DNA of 54,921 nt from Rhodospirillaceae bacterium (GCA_029267445.1 JAJUIU010000019.1:1-54921); one strand, 5' to 3'; positions 34,093-43,203 are shown, counted from the first letter of the stretch. Numbers and translations are program-made. The notes: generated by a model not told the origin, from the letters alone.

Positions 34093-36069
34093 ATGAAGCT
34101 GAGTATCCGGGCGACACTGCTGGCCAATCTGATCGTTCTGGGCGTCCTGCTGCTGACGACGAGCATCGTCGGCTGGCGGGCCCTTTCGGCGGCGAACGAG
34201 GATCTGCGCATCGTCTACGAGGACGACGTGGTCCCGCTGAACCAGCTCAAGGTCATCTCCGACGCCTACGCGGTGTTCGTCGTCGACGCCTCCCACAAGG
34301 TCCGGAACGGCAACTTCACCTGGGAGGAGGGGCAGAAGTCCGTCGCCGACGCGACGGCCGACATCCGCCGCGACCTGAACGCCTTCTTCGGCCGCCCCGG
34401 CATGAACGCCACGGAGATGCGGCTGGTGCAGGAGCTGAAGTCCCTGCTGGTCCCGGCCGACGCGGCGGTGGAGAAGCTGAACCGCATCCTCCAGGCCCGC
34501 GACTCCGCCGCCCTGGACGCCTTCATCAAGGACGAGCTCTACCAGACCATCGATCCGGTGACCGAGAAGATCGGCTTCCTGATCGTCAATCAGGTCGAGG
34601 ATGCGGAAGCGGCCTTCAAGGACGCCGAGGCGGCCTCCGCCACCGCGATCCTCGTCGCGCAGGCGATGATGGTGCTGGCGGTGATCGCCATCGTCGGCGG
34701 CTGGTTCATCACCCGCGCCCGCGTCTCCCGCCCCCTGGGCGAGCTGACGGACGCGGTCGGGCGGCTGGCCGAGGACGATTACGCCGTCAGCGTGCCGCAC
34801 ACCGGCAAGCAGGACGAGCTGGGCACCATGGCCCGCGCCGTGGAGGTGCTGAAGCGCCACGGCCAGGAGGCGCAGTCGCTGCGGGCCGAGCAGGAGGCCC
34901 AGCGGGCCGAAGGCGAGCGGGCCAAGCGCGCGGCCCTGGAGGCCATGGCCCAGAAGGTGGAAGGGGAGACGCGCGTCGCGGTGGATCGCGTCGCCCAGCG
35001 GACGGAGGAGATGGACGGTCACGCCGGCGCCATGGTGCTGTCGGCCGGCAACGTGTCCAGCAACAGCCAGTCGGTGGCCGCCGCCGCCCAGCAGGCGCTG
35101 CACAACGCGGAGACCGTGGCAGCCGCGGCGGAGGAGCTGTCCGCCTCCATCGGCGAGATTTCCAGCCAGGTGAGCTTCGGCACCAAGGTCAGCCGCAAGG
35201 CGGTGGAGACCGGGGACCGGACCATGGTGACGATCGAGTCCCTGTCGGAATCGGTCGCCCGCATCGGCGAGGTCGCGACCCTGATCTCGGAGATCGCGGC
35301 GCAGACCAACCTGCTGGCGCTCAACGCCACGATCGAGGCGGCGCGCGCCGGGGAGGCGGGCAAGGGCTTCGCGGTGGTGGCCGGAGAGGTGAAGAACCTG
35401 GCGGCGCAGACCGCGCGCTCCACCGAGGAGATCACCCGACAGATCTCGGACATCCAGGCCAGCACGCGGGCCACGGTGGACGCGGTGCGGGAGATCGGCA
35501 CCACCATCCGGGAGATGGACCAGGTGTCGAGCGCCATCGCCGCCGCCATCGAGGAGCAGGGTGCCGCCACCCAGGAGATCAGCCGCAACGTGATCCAGGC
35601 GGCGGAAGCGGCGCGGGAGGTGTCCGCCCGCATCCAGGACGTCTCGTCCGAAGCGTCGGCCACCGGCGACCGCGCCGCCACCGTGCGCACCACCGCGAGC
35701 GACGTGGCGAGCAGCGTGCACGAGCTGCGGCAGGTGCTGGTGCGGGTGGTCCGCACCTCCATGGCCGAGGTGGACCGGCGGGAGAACCCGCGTCTGGCGC
35801 TGGAAGTGCCCTGCACCCTGATGGCGCGCGGGCAGAGCTTCGCCGGCCGCCTGCGCAACCTGTCGGACGGCGGCGCCTATGTGGCGGATGTGAGCGGGAT
35901 CGGGGCGGGCACCGCAGGGCGGCTCGCCATCGAGAGCGCCGGCCTCGACCTGCCCTTCATGGCGCTGGAGTCGGACGAGGGCGGCGTGCATCTGCGCTTC
36001 CAGCTCTCCGAGGCGGAGCGGCAGCGGGTGCACGCCTTCCTGGAACGCAGCGGCGCGCGGGCGGCCTGA
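34093..36069 (+). CDS. Methyl-accepting chemotaxis protein with C-terminal PilZ domain
   Basis: A 658-residue receptor. It has a first helix (about 7-29), a periplasmic four-helix sensor (about 30-180), a second helix (about 183-205), HAMP (about 206-260), and an MCP signalling domain with hairpin tip [20 protein letters not shown] near 397-416. After residue 565, a PilZ domain with the c-di-GMP motifs [13 protein letters not shown] (RxxxR type) and [11 protein letters not shown] (D/NxSxxG type) forms the C terminus. The ATG at 34093 is preferred to 34090 for spacing from the GGGGGG site. Chemotaxis output is thus probably tuned by c-di-GMP. Confidence 0.94.
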   Translation: MKLSIRATLLANLIVLGVLLLTTSIVGWRALSAANEDLRIVYEDDVVPLNQLKVISDAYAVFVVDASHKVRNGNFTWEEGQKSVADATADIRRDLNAFFGRPGMNATEMRLVQELKSLLVPADAAVEKLNRILQARDSAALDAFIKDELYQTIDPVTEKIGFLIVNQVEDAEAAFKDAEAASATAILVAQAMMVLAVIAIVGGWFITRARVSRPLGELTDAVGRLAEDDYAVSVPHTGKQDELGTMARAVEVLKRHGQEAQSLRAEQEAQRAEGERAKRAALEAMAQKVEGETRVAVDRVAQRTEEMDGHAGAMVLSAGNVSSNSQSVAAAAQQALHNAETVAAAAEELSASIGEISSQVSFGTKVSRKAVETGDRTMVTIESLSESVARIGEVATLISEIAAQTNLLALNATIEAARAGEAGKGFAVVAGEVKNLAAQTARSTEEITRQISDIQASTRATVDAVREIGTTIREMDQVSSAIAAAIEEQGAATQEISRNVIQAAEAAREVSARIQDVSSEASATGDRAATVRTTASDVASSVHELRQVLVRVVRTSMAEVDRRENPRLALEVPCTLMARGQSFAGRLRNLSDGGAYVADVSGIGAGTAGRLAIESAGLDLPFMALESDEGGVHLRFQLSEAERQRVHAFLERSGARAA

Positions 36070-36078
36070 CCGGTCAGC

Positions 36079-36110
36079 CCAGCGCCATCAGGCCAGCGCC
36101 ATCAGGCCAG
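36079..36110. repeat. Short tandem repeat after the chemoreceptor gene
   Basis: Two exact 14-base units CCAGCGCCATCAGG (36079-36092 and 36093-36106) and a partial third. The array runs into the last codons of the minus-strand gene at 36102, so slippage could alter its C terminus (…LLALA). Confidence 0.6.
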
Positions 36111-36488
36111 CGCCAGCAGCGCCATCACCCGCGCCTCGCTGCGGGCGAGCCGCCAGCCGGAGACGTCGGCCGTGCGTCCGGCCGCGAACTCCGCACGGCA
36201 GCGGTCGCGCAGCCAGCCGCGCACGGCCGCCGGTTCCGCCCCGGACAGGAGCGCGGCGACACCCGGGTCGTCGGCGCACAGGCGGGCCAGCAGGGTGTCG
36301 GCGTCCGCCTCCTCCGGGTGTCCGGCCAGATAGGCGCGGCCGATGGCGCGGGCGGCACCGGGATCGCTGAAGGCGCCCTCCAGCCGGGCGGCCGCGACCT
36401 GACCCGCTGTCGCCTGCGCGGGCAGGCCCACCAGCGCCGCCCCGGCACCCGTGGCGGCCATCAATCCCAGCGCCGCGCGCCGATCCAT
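36102..36488 (-). CDS. Small Tat-signal hypothetical protein
   Basis: A 128-residue exported protein. The start at 36488 gives MDRRAALGLMAATGAGAALV, a twin-arginine-like signal (RR plus a weakly hydrophobic core) with a cut near AQATA. The mature part is about 100 residues and helical, ending GWRLARSEARVMALLALA, a pattern I associate with small Tat-exported partners of periplasmic dehydrogenases, though no dehydrogenase is encoded nearby. The function is unassigned. It is convergent with the chemoreceptor gene. Confidence 0.7.
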   Translation of the reverse strand: MDRRAALGLMAATGAGAALVGLPAQATAGQVAAARLEGAFSDPGAARAIGRAYLAGHPEEADADTLLARLCADDPGVAALLSGAEPAAVRGWLRDRCRAEFAAGRTADVSGWRLARSEARVMALLALA

Positions 36489-36663
36489 CCCATTTTCAGT
36501 TGGCCCTGTCCCACCCATGCGTCCGCTCCCCTGGCGTTCCGTTCGGTCGGAAGGCTAACGGGACTGTGGACGGGAGGGGCAGATGCGCAAAGGGGGTGCC
36601 GGTGGGGGCACCGGTGCCGCTCACATGGAATTGGCTTCCCGGCGAACAGCCTGCCCCCGACCG

Positions 36664-37308
36664 TCAGGCCGTGGTGTCGACCCGCGGCTGCTGGCTCTCC
36701 ACCGGGCCCTTGGCCACACCGACGATGGCCTCGCGCAGCAGCCGGCCATGGATGCTGTAGCCCGCCTGGAGCACCTGCACCACGGTCCCGGCGGGCTTGC
36801 CCGTTCCCTCGATCTCCATCATCACCTGATGGAAGTTGGGGTCGGCGGGCTGGCCCATCGGCTCGAGCTTCTGGATGCCGGCGCGGTCGAAGGCGGAGGA
36901 GAGCTGCCGCTCCGTCGCCTCCACGCCGGTCAGCAGCGTGTTCACCTGCTCGTTGCCCTCCCGCGTCTCGGCGGGAACGGATTCCACCGCCCGGCGCAGA
37001 TTGTCGGCCACGGCCAGCAGCTCCTTGGCGAACTTGGAGACGGCGTACTTGGCCGTGTCCTCCCGCTCCCGCTCGGCGCGGCGGCGGGTGTTCTCCGCGT
37101 CGGCCAGTGCCCGCAGGAGCTGGTCCTTGAGCGACTGGACCTCGGCCTCGAGCTTCGGCACCCGGTCATCCTCGACCGCGCGGGCGGCCGCAGGGGGCTG
37201 TTCCTGTCCGTTGGCGGCGGGCGCCTCGGCCTCGGCTGCCGGGGTGGCGCCGTTGGACGGGGCTTCGGCTTCCGGCCGGGTCTCGGCGGTGGGCTTGGTC
37301 TCGTTCAT
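36664..37308 (-). CDS. grpE: Nucleotide exchange factor GrpE
   Basis: A 214-residue DnaK co-chaperone. An acidic, disordered N terminus is followed by the long coiled-coil helix (about 60-110) and the beta-sheet head with family pattern GVEATERQLSSAFDRAGIQK and FHQVMMEIEGTGKPAGTV. The ATG at 37308 is placed 9 bases after a GAGG site; an ATG at 37338 is an alternative. It is on the same strand as hrcA, separated by 145 bases, consistent with an hrcA-grpE heat-shock unit. Confidence 0.96.
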   Translation of the reverse strand: MNETKPTAETRPEAEAPSNGATPAAEAEAPAANGQEQPPAAARAVEDDRVPKLEAEVQSLKDQLLRALADAENTRRRAEREREDTAKYAVSKFAKELLAVADNLRRAVESVPAETREGNEQVNTLLTGVEATERQLSSAFDRAGIQKLEPMGQPADPNFHQVMMEIEGTGKPAGTVVQVLQAGYSIHGRLLREAIVGVAKGPVESQQPRVDTTA

Positions 37309-37453
37309 GGCGTCTGGCCTCGATTGACTCGTCTGCATGGCGGGTTGGCCGCGGCGCGACGTTTAGGCGTGTTCGCGACGGCTGTCGAGATGGGAAGCGG
37401 GATATGGGGGCGGTTCGGCCCGGTTTCAGCCCGCCGGTGTCAGCCCGCCGGTG

Positions 37454-38509
37454 TCAGCCGATCAGCCGGCCGACCAGCTTCGCGGTGTAGTCCACCATGG
37501 GGATGATGCGGGCGTAGTTGATCCGGGTCGGGCCGATCACGCCGATGGCGCCGATCACCTGTTCGCGCGTGTTGGTGTAGGGGGAGACGATCATCGAGCA
37601 GCCGGCATGGCTGAACAGCTCGTTCTCCGCCCCGATATAGATCTGCACCCCTTCGGCCCGGCCGGTGGCGTCCAGCAGGCGGACCATGGCCTCTCGCGTT
37701 TCCAGCACCTCGAACAGCGTGCGGATGCGCTCCAGGTCGGACAGGGCGGTGACATCCTCCAGCAGCCGGGCCTGCCCGCGTACGATCAGATAGCCCTGGC
37801 TGCCGCGCACATCGGCCCAGGTGGCGAGGCCCGTCTCCACCACCTTGCGCGTCAGATCGTCGAGCTGGGCCCGGTTCTCCTCGATCTCCTTCTGGATGGC
37901 GGCGCGCGCCTCCTCCAGCGTGCGGCCGATCATCCGGGCGTTCAGGAAGTTGGACGCCATGGTCAGCGCGGACACCGGCAGGTCCACCGGGATTTCCACC
38001 ACCCGGTTCTCCACCAGCCCGTTCTCCGTCACCAGCACGACCAGGGCGCGGCCCGGCGCCAGGCTGACGAACTCCACATGCCTCAGCGGCCGGTTCGTCT
38101 TCGGCGCCAGCACCAGCCCGGCGCAGGCCGAGAGGCCGGACAGCATGGTGGTCGCCTCCTCCAGCACCTCCGGCAGCGACTTGCCGCGCGCGGCGCACTG
38201 GGCCTCGATGTTGCCCCGGTCCTCCTCGGAAATGTCGCCGATCTCCAGCATGGCGTTGACGAAGAGGCGCAGGCCCACCTCCGTCGGCACGCGGCCGGCC
38301 GAGGTGTGCGGCGCGGCCAGCAGTCCCAGATCCTCCAGATCCGCCATGACGTTGCGGATGGTCGCGGGGGACAGCTGCAGGCCGAGGCGGCGGGAGATCG
38401 TGCGGGAGCCCACCGGCTCCCCCGTCTCGACATAGGCCTCGACGATGTGGCGGAAAATGTCGCGTGACCGTTGGTTCAGCTCGCCGATCATGCCCGGACG
38501 CAGGTCCAT
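37454..38509 (-). CDS. hrcA: Heat-inducible transcription repressor HrcA
   Basis: A 351-residue repressor of groESL/dnaK-type genes. It has an N-terminal winged helix (LNQRSRDIFRHIVEAYVETG through SPATIRNVMADLEDLGLL), then the GAF-like and dimerisation regions (VLVTENGLVENRVVEIP; EVLETREAMVRLLD) and the family end GPTRINYARIIPMVDYTAKL. No CIRCE operator is visible in this window, so its targets lie elsewhere. The start at 38509 is favoured over the longer Arg/Gly-rich extension. It is divergent from rph in the usual alphaproteobacterial order, but a parDE pair sits in between. Confidence 0.96.
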   Translation of the reverse strand: MDLRPGMIGELNQRSRDIFRHIVEAYVETGEPVGSRTISRRLGLQLSPATIRNVMADLEDLGLLAAPHTSAGRVPTEVGLRLFVNAMLEIGDISEEDRGNIEAQCAARGKSLPEVLEEATTMLSGLSACAGLVLAPKTNRPLRHVEFVSLAPGRALVVLVTENGLVENRVVEIPVDLPVSALTMASNFLNARMIGRTLEEARAAIQKEIEENRAQLDDLTRKVVETGLATWADVRGSQGYLIVRGQARLLEDVTALSDLERIRTLFEVLETREAMVRLLDATGRAEGVQIYIGAENELFSHAGCSMIVSPYTNTREQVIGAIGVIGPTRINYARIIPMVDYTAKLVGRLIG

Positions 38510-38642
38510 CGCCGTCTGTGCGCCTCCGCCACGGGGGCGGCCCCTTTCACGCCAATCCGTTTTGCGGCCGAATGATCCCGCCGCTCTTCCGAATCTAGTC
38601 CGGGCGTCGTGGGGGGTCAACGGCACCCGGATCGCACCACGA

Positions 38643-38679
38643 TGTCAGGAATAGCGCATTTCCTGTTATCGTGTCAGGA
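38643..38679. promoter_or_regulatory. Candidate ParD operator
   Basis: A perfect inverted repeat CAGGAA (38646-38651) and TTCCTG (38660-38665) with 8 bases between. The left half-site TGTCAGGA (38643-38650) is repeated directly at 38672-38679. It lies 23-59 bases before the parD start, as expected for autoregulation by a ribbon-helix-helix antitoxin. Confidence 0.5.
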
Positions 38680-38701
38680 TGCGCATGCGAAGGAGGACCG
38701 A

Positions 38702-38947
38702 ATGAACGTGTCGATCGGCGCGCGCTGGGAAGGGTTCGTGGAACGCATCGTCAAGAGCGGACGCTACGGCTCCGCCAGCGAGGTCGTGCGCGAGGGACTG
38801 CGTCTGGTGGAGGAGCGCGAGGCGAAACTCGCGGCACTGCGGGCCACCATCGACGACGCCCTGGCGGAGGAGGGCCGCTTCTCCGACGAGGAGATCGCGG
38901 CGGCGCTGGACGCGCAGGCGGCCGAGCTCGGGCGCAAGGCTCCCTAG
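38702..38947 (+). CDS. parD: ParD family antitoxin (ribbon-helix-helix)
   Basis: An 81-residue antitoxin and autorepressor. The N-terminal ribbon-helix-helix reads MNVSIGARWEGFVERIVKSG, followed by RYGSASEVVREGLRLVEERE; the acidic C-terminal half (EEGRFSDEEIAAALDAQ) wraps the toxin. A strong AAGGAGG site is 6 bases before the ATG. The stop codon abuts the parE GTG start. It is inserted between hrcA and rph. Confidence 0.93.
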   Translation: MNVSIGARWEGFVERIVKSGRYGSASEVVREGLRLVEEREAKLAALRATIDDALAEEGRFSDEEIAAALDAQAAELGRKAP

Positions 38948-39256
38948 GTGCGGACCCTGGTCTACCGGGCGGCCGCACGGCGCGACCTCATCGCGATCTT
39001 CACATACGTCGCCGGGGAGAGCGGCAGCACCGAGACGGCCCGCCGGTTCGTGGACCGCATTCGGGATCAATGCCGGAAGCTGGCGACCTTGCCGGGGACA
39101 CTCGGCCGGGCGCGGCCCGAACTGCGGCCGGGAATCCGCAGCTTCCCGTTCCAAGGCTATGTCATCTTCTTCCGGGTGACGGACACGGACCTGGAGGTCG
39201 TCACCATCGTCGAGCGCCATCGGGATGTGGAGGCGCTGTTCCAGGAACGGCCTTGA
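38948..39256 (+). CDS. parE: ParE/RelE superfamily toxin
   Basis: A 102-residue toxin starting at GTG 38948. Family features are YRAAARRDLIAIFTYVAGES, a central LPGTLGRARPELRPGIRSFP and the C-terminal FRVTDTDLEVVTIVERHRD. ParE toxins block DNA gyrase; the RelE fold is shared but no ribosome-cleaving residues can be asserted. It is translationally coupled to parD (zero spacing), as in typical type II toxin-antitoxin modules. It ends 84 bases before rph. Confidence 0.93.
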   Translation: MRTLVYRAAARRDLIAIFTYVAGESGSTETARRFVDRIRDQCRKLATLPGTLGRARPELRPGIRSFPFQGYVIFFRVTDTDLEVVTIVERHRDVEALFQERP

Positions 39257-39340
39257 CCCACGCCCGTCCACGGCGATGGACGCGGGCCCCCGGCGGCGGT
39301 ATCCCTGTCGGCCGATCCTCCGAAGCGTCAGAGCCATCCC

Positions 39341-40056
<716 letters not shown>

Positions 40057-40060
<4 letters not shown>

Positions 40061-40677
40061 CCGGCGGCACGGCCCCGCGCCGCTTCGCTGGCGACACCCT
40101 GGTCATCGCCAGCCACAACAAGGGCAAGGTGCGCGAGATCGCGGACCTGCTGGGCGCCTATGTGACGCGGTTCCCCTCCGCCGGCGAGCTCGACCTGCCG
40201 GAGCCGGAGGAGACGGAGACCACCTTCATCGGCAACGCCGCCCTGAAGGCCCGGGCCGCCGCCACGGCCAGCGGCCTGCCGGCCCTGGCGGACGACAGCG
40301 GCCTGTGGGTCGACGCGCTGGACGGCGCGCCCGGCATCTACTCCGCCCGCTGGGCCGGGCCGGAGAAGGACTTCGCGCTGGCCATGGAGAAGGTCCGGCG
40401 CGAACTGGAGGGGGCGGCGGACCGCAAGGGCGACCGGGCGAAGTTCGTCTGCTCCCTGGCGCTCGCGTGGCCGGACGGCCATGTGGAGGCGGTGGAGGGC
40501 TATGCCCACGGCCGCCTCTCGTTCCCGCCGCGCGGCACCAAGGGCTTCGGCTACGACCCGATCTTCATCCCGGACGGCTTCACCTGCACCTATGCGGAGC
40601 TGGAGCCCGACGAGAAGCACGCCATCAGCCACCGCGCCGACGCGTTCCGGCAGCTTGTGGCGAAGTGCTTCGAATAA
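40057..40677 (+). CDS. rdgB: Non-canonical purine NTP pyrophosphatase (RdgB/HAM1)
   Basis: A 206-residue house-cleaning enzyme hydrolysing dITP, XTP and ITP. Motifs are [41 protein letters not shown] (metal-binding Asp pair), [20 protein letters not shown] and the closing [14 protein letters not shown]. The start is a GTG at 40057 that overlaps the rph stop. In most alphaproteobacteria hemW follows directly; here a GxxExxY gene intervenes. Confidence 0.96.
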
Positions 40678-40761
40678 CGTTATTCTCACATCGGTTGCGC
40701 GTGGCCTGTGTTTCACACGGAAGACGCGGACTGACTCACGGACGGGCGCGGACGCGCGGCG

Positions 40762-41142
40762 ATGAGACTTGTGCTCGATCCTGAAATTGAGCGGACTACG
40801 GAAGCCATCATCGGCGCCGCCTTCGAGGTCTCCCATGTTTTGGGTAACGGGTTCGTCGAGGTCGTCTACAAGCGCGCGCTGCTGCGGGAAATGGAGCGGC
40901 GCAAACTGGCGGTCGCCGAGGAGGTGCCCTTCAAGGTGTCGTACAAGGGTGACCCGGTGGGTACCTTCTATGCGGATATCGTCGTGGAGAAACGCGTCAT
41001 CGTCGAGCTGAAGGTGGCCGAGGGCTTTACGGATGCCCACCTTATGCAGGTCGTGAACTATCTCCGGGCCAGCGGGCTGCCCGTTGGATTGCTCTTCAAC
41101 TTCGGGGTTCCGAAGGTCGCCGTGCGCCGGGTTCTCCCCTGA
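40762..41142 (+). CDS. GxxExxY family protein
   Basis: A 126-residue protein with the eponymous motif Gly30-Phe-Val-Glu33-Val-Val-Tyr36 (LGNGFVEVVYKRALLREM). It contains a PD-(D/E)XK-like core: Asp72 in FYADIVVEKR and Glu82-x-Lys84 in VIVELKVAEG, followed by a conserved HLMQVVNYLRASGLPVGLLF helix-strand. This fits a nuclease-like fold, but the biochemical role of the family is not established. It is flanked by inverted TCCGTGTGAA repeats and lies between rdgB and hemW. The upstream ribosome site is weak. Confidence 0.88.
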   Translation: MRLVLDPEIERTTEAIIGAAFEVSHVLGNGFVEVVYKRALLREMERRKLAVAEEVPFKVSYKGDPVGTFYADIVVEKRVIVELKVAEGFTDAHLMQVVNYLRASGLPVGLLFNFGVPKVAVRRVLP

Positions 41143-41174
41143 TCGCCGATCCGTGCCGTCCAGTTCCCGTCCGT

Positions 41175-41251
41175 GTCGTCCGTGTGAAGCATTCCGTACG
41201 TGTCGCCTGTGTGAATCTCCGCGTCGTCCGTGTGAAGCGTTCCGTCCGTGT
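41175..41251. repeat. Direct repeats between the GxxExxY gene and hemW
   Basis: Two 29-base units (41175-41203 and 41223-41251) agree at 27 positions and begin GTCGTCCGTGTGAAGC. The second also forms the right arm of the inverted repeat flanking the GxxExxY gene. The hemW start codon follows within 4 bases, so the repeat has replaced the normal ribosome-binding region. Confidence 0.75.
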
Positions 41252-41254
41252 GAA

Positions 41255-42421
41255 ATGCCTGAAATGCCCGATCCCGGCTTCGCGCTCTACGTCCACTGGC
41301 CGTTCTGCGCGTCCAAGTGCCCGTACTGCGACTTCAACAGCCATGTGAGGGAGCGGGTGGATCACGCGCGCTGGCGGGCGGCACTGCTGCGGGAGCTGGA
41401 CTGGTTCGCCGATCTGACGCCCGGCCGTCGTCTGACCAGCGTCTTCTTCGGCGGCGGCACCCCCTCGCTGATGGAGCCGGCGACGGTGGAGGCGGTGCTG
41501 CGCCGGGCCGACGAACGCTGGGGCCTGCCGGCGGGGACGGAGGTGACGCTGGAGGCGAACCCCACCAGCGTGGAGGCGGACCGCTTCCGCGCCTTCCGCG
41601 CCGCCGGGGTGAACCGGGTCAGCCTTGGCATCCAGGCGCTGAACGACGCGGACCTGAAGGCGCTGGGCCGCCGCCATTCAGCCGGGGAAGCGCTGGGCGC
41701 CATCCGGCTGGCCCGGGCGAGCTTCGACCGGTTCAGCTTCGACCTGATCTACGCCCGGCCCGGACAGACCGGCGCCGCCTGGGCCGAAGAGCTGAACCGC
41801 GCCCTGGACGAGGCGGTGGGGCACCTGTCGCTCTACCAGCTGACCATCGAGGAGGGGACGCAGTTCCACACCCTGCACCAGCGGGGCGAGCTGGTGCTGC
41901 CGGACGAGGACGCCCAGGCCGACCTCTACGAGATGACGCAGGCGGTGCTGGGTGCCGCTGGCCTGCCCGCCTACGAGATCTCCAACCACGCCCGGCCGGG
42001 CGAGGAGAGCCGCCACAACCTGACCTACTGGCGCTATGGCGACTATGTCGGCGTCGGGCCGGGCGCCCACGGCCGGCTGACCCTGCCCGACCGGGGCAAG
42101 GTCGGCACGCGCACCCACCGGGCGCCGGAGGCCTGGCTGGACCTGGTGGAGCGCCAGGGCAGCGGCGCCAAGCCGTTCGAGCCCGTGCCGGCGGACGCGC
42201 GACTGGCGGAGCTGCTGATGATGGGGTTGCGCCTGGCGGAGGGGGTGCCGCTGGCCCGGGTGGTCGCGGAAACCGGCCGCACGCTGGCGGATCAGGTGGA
42301 CCCGGACCGTCTGGCCCGGCTGGAGCGCCAGGGTTTCATCACCCTGTCCGAGGACAGGCTGGCGGCAACGGAGGCGGGACGGGCGCGGCTGAACGCGCTG
42401 CTGGGAACCCTGCTGGCCTAA
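41255..42421 (+). CDS. hemW: Radical SAM heme chaperone HemW
   Basis: A 388-residue protein often annotated as coproporphyrinogen III oxidase-like. The radical SAM cluster motif CASKCPYC uses Cys18, Cys22 and Cys25; FFGGGTPSL is the SAM-binding motif. The fourth cysteine of the true oxidase HemN motif is replaced by Phe (CPYCDF), which identifies the HemW heme-trafficking branch. Start ATG 41255, or 41264 as an alternative, both without a good ribosome site because of the abutting repeats. Downstream lies a convergent MarR gene. Confidence 0.93.
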   Translation: MPEMPDPGFALYVHWPFCASKCPYCDFNSHVRERVDHARWRAALLRELDWFADLTPGRRLTSVFFGGGTPSLMEPATVEAVLRRADERWGLPAGTEVTLEANPTSVEADRFRAFRAAGVNRVSLGIQALNDADLKALGRRHSAGEALGAIRLARASFDRFSFDLIYARPGQTGAAWAEELNRALDEAVGHLSLYQLTIEEGTQFHTLHQRGELVLPDEDAQADLYEMTQAVLGAAGLPAYEISNHARPGEESRHNLTYWRYGDYVGVGPGAHGRLTLPDRGKVGTRTHRAPEAWLDLVERQGSGAKPFEPVPADARLAELLMMGLRLAEGVPLARVVAETGRTLADQVDPDRLARLERQGFITLSEDRLAATEAGRARLNALLGTLLA

Positions 42422-42442
42422 GCGCGAGGCCCGGCCAGTGGG

Positions 42443-42832
42443 TCAGGCGGTGCGGCGGCGCAGGGTCGGCGGCTGTTCGTGCAGCAGGTCGGCGAGGCGC
42501 TCGGCCAGATCGCGGCCCTTGGGCGTCAGCGTAAGGATCTTGCGCCGACGTTCCCGCGGGTCCTCCTCCGACTGGATCAGGTCGTGGCCGGCCTTGCCGA
42601 AGCTGTGCCACTTCGACAGGGCCGCCACGTTGCGCGAGGCGGAGGACTGGGCGATTCCCAGCCGCTCCGACAGGTCCCGGATCGACATCCCCTCGTTCTG
42701 CGCGATCGTCAGGAACGACAGCGCGTACTGGATCGGCAGGTCGGGGTCGAGGGTGCGGAACGCCTCGAGCACCCGGACCAGCGGGTCCAGCTGGTCAGGC
42801 CGCCAGCCTGAAGCCTTCGGGTGGGTCGCCAT
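42443..42832 (-). CDS. MarR family transcriptional regulator
   Basis: A 129-residue winged-helix regulator. The helix-turn-helix reads MSIRDLSERLGIAQSSASRN and the wing follows at EEDPRERRRKILTLTPKGRD. The N-terminal dimerisation helices are short. The start at 42832 has a GGAGG site 11 bases upstream. It is the last of several small minus-strand genes (to 43492); a palindrome in their promoter region (43530-43546) is a possible autoregulatory operator. Confidence 0.88.
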   Translation of the reverse strand: MATHPKASGWRPDQLDPLVRVLEAFRTLDPDLPIQYALSFLTIAQNEGMSIRDLSERLGIAQSSASRNVAALSKWHSFGKAGHDLIQSEEDPRERRRKILTLTPKGRDLAERLADLLHEQPPTLRRRTA

Positions 42833-43076
42833 CCAGATCCTGTCCTCCGGGAGCCGTCCCCGCCGGGAGGCCTCCTCCCGGCAGCGGCCCCGCCGCAATC
42901 GGATCCCGGGCTGGCGGGCGCCAGGCGCCGGGGGTGTAGATCACATGGACACGACCGAGCCAGACGAGGATTTCCCCGTTCTCCCGGCTGACATGCAGGC
43001 CGCGCCGGGATGAGGCCCAGTGCGCCAGCTCAATGAAGATCTTGGGGCCGTTGCCCAGCGAAACGAAGAAGCTCAT
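42795..43076 (-). CDS. Small hypothetical protein (MarR operon)
   Basis: A 93-residue protein starting MSFFVSLGNGPKIFIELAHW; the first 50 residues look ordered (beta-rich, HVSRENGEILVWLGRVHVIY) and the rest is Pro/Gly-rich. A GAGGGA site lies 5 bases upstream of the ATG. It overlaps the MarR start by 38 bases and the upstream small gene by 47 bases, so the three are interlocked. No family recognised. Confidence 0.55.
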   Translation of the reverse strand: MSFFVSLGNGPKIFIELAHWASSRRGLHVSRENGEILVWLGRVHVIYTPGAWRPPARDPIAAGPLPGGGLPAGTAPGGQDLDGDPPEGFRLAA

Positions 43077-43203
43077 GACATCCCTCGAGGGTGCGAATTC
43101 CGTGGTGATGGGCGTGCGCGCCGCCGATGACGCGCGCGAACCGGCCGCGGTCGGCGTAGGAGCCGTTCCACTGGGCGACGAATCGTTCGGTCATCTTGGT
43201 CAT
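43030..43203 (-). CDS. Very small hypothetical protein (MarR operon)
   Basis: A 57-residue protein starting MTKMTERFVAQWNGSYADRG with His-rich centre (GGAHAHHHGIRTLEG). A consensus GGAGG lies 8 bases before the ATG, the main reason for calling it. It overlaps the next gene by 47 bases in another frame, so a frameshift joining the two is an alternative. Confidence 0.45.
   Translation of the reverse strand: MTKMTERFVAQWNGSYADRGRFARVIGGAHAHHHGIRTLEGCHELLRFAGQRPQDLH

Larger units (their letters stand above)
40710..41251. mobile_element. Candidate mobile cassette carrying the GxxExxY gene
   Basis: The segment between rdgB and hemW is bounded by inverted repeats. The left arm at 40710-40730 is inverse-complementary to 41218-41238 at 19 of 21 positions (shared core TTCACACGGA / TCCGTGTGAA). 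On the right side the motif GTCGTCCGTGTGAAGC recurs at 41175 and 41223. The insertion splits a normally contiguous operon. No transposase is encoded, so movement would need one supplied in trans. Confidence 0.5.

Noticed and set aside
36088-36279. Second short minus-strand frame over the Tat-signal gene
   Set aside because: It is a Pro/Arg-rich shadow with no ribosome site, overlapping a better gene in another frame.
34014-37130. Long plus-strand frame (about 1038 codons) over the chemoreceptor gene
   Set aside because: The composition (Gly/Arg/Ala runs) is that of a shifted frame; the adjacent frame encodes an intact receptor.
37300-38700. CIRCE operator near hrcA
   Set aside because: No TTAGCACTC-N9-GAGTGCTAA-like palindrome is visible around hrcA or grpE.
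41255-42421. Oxygen-independent coproporphyrinogen III oxidase (HemN)
   Set aside because: The cysteine motif reads CxxxCxxCDF without the fourth Cys of true HemN, and the protein is about 70 residues shorter.
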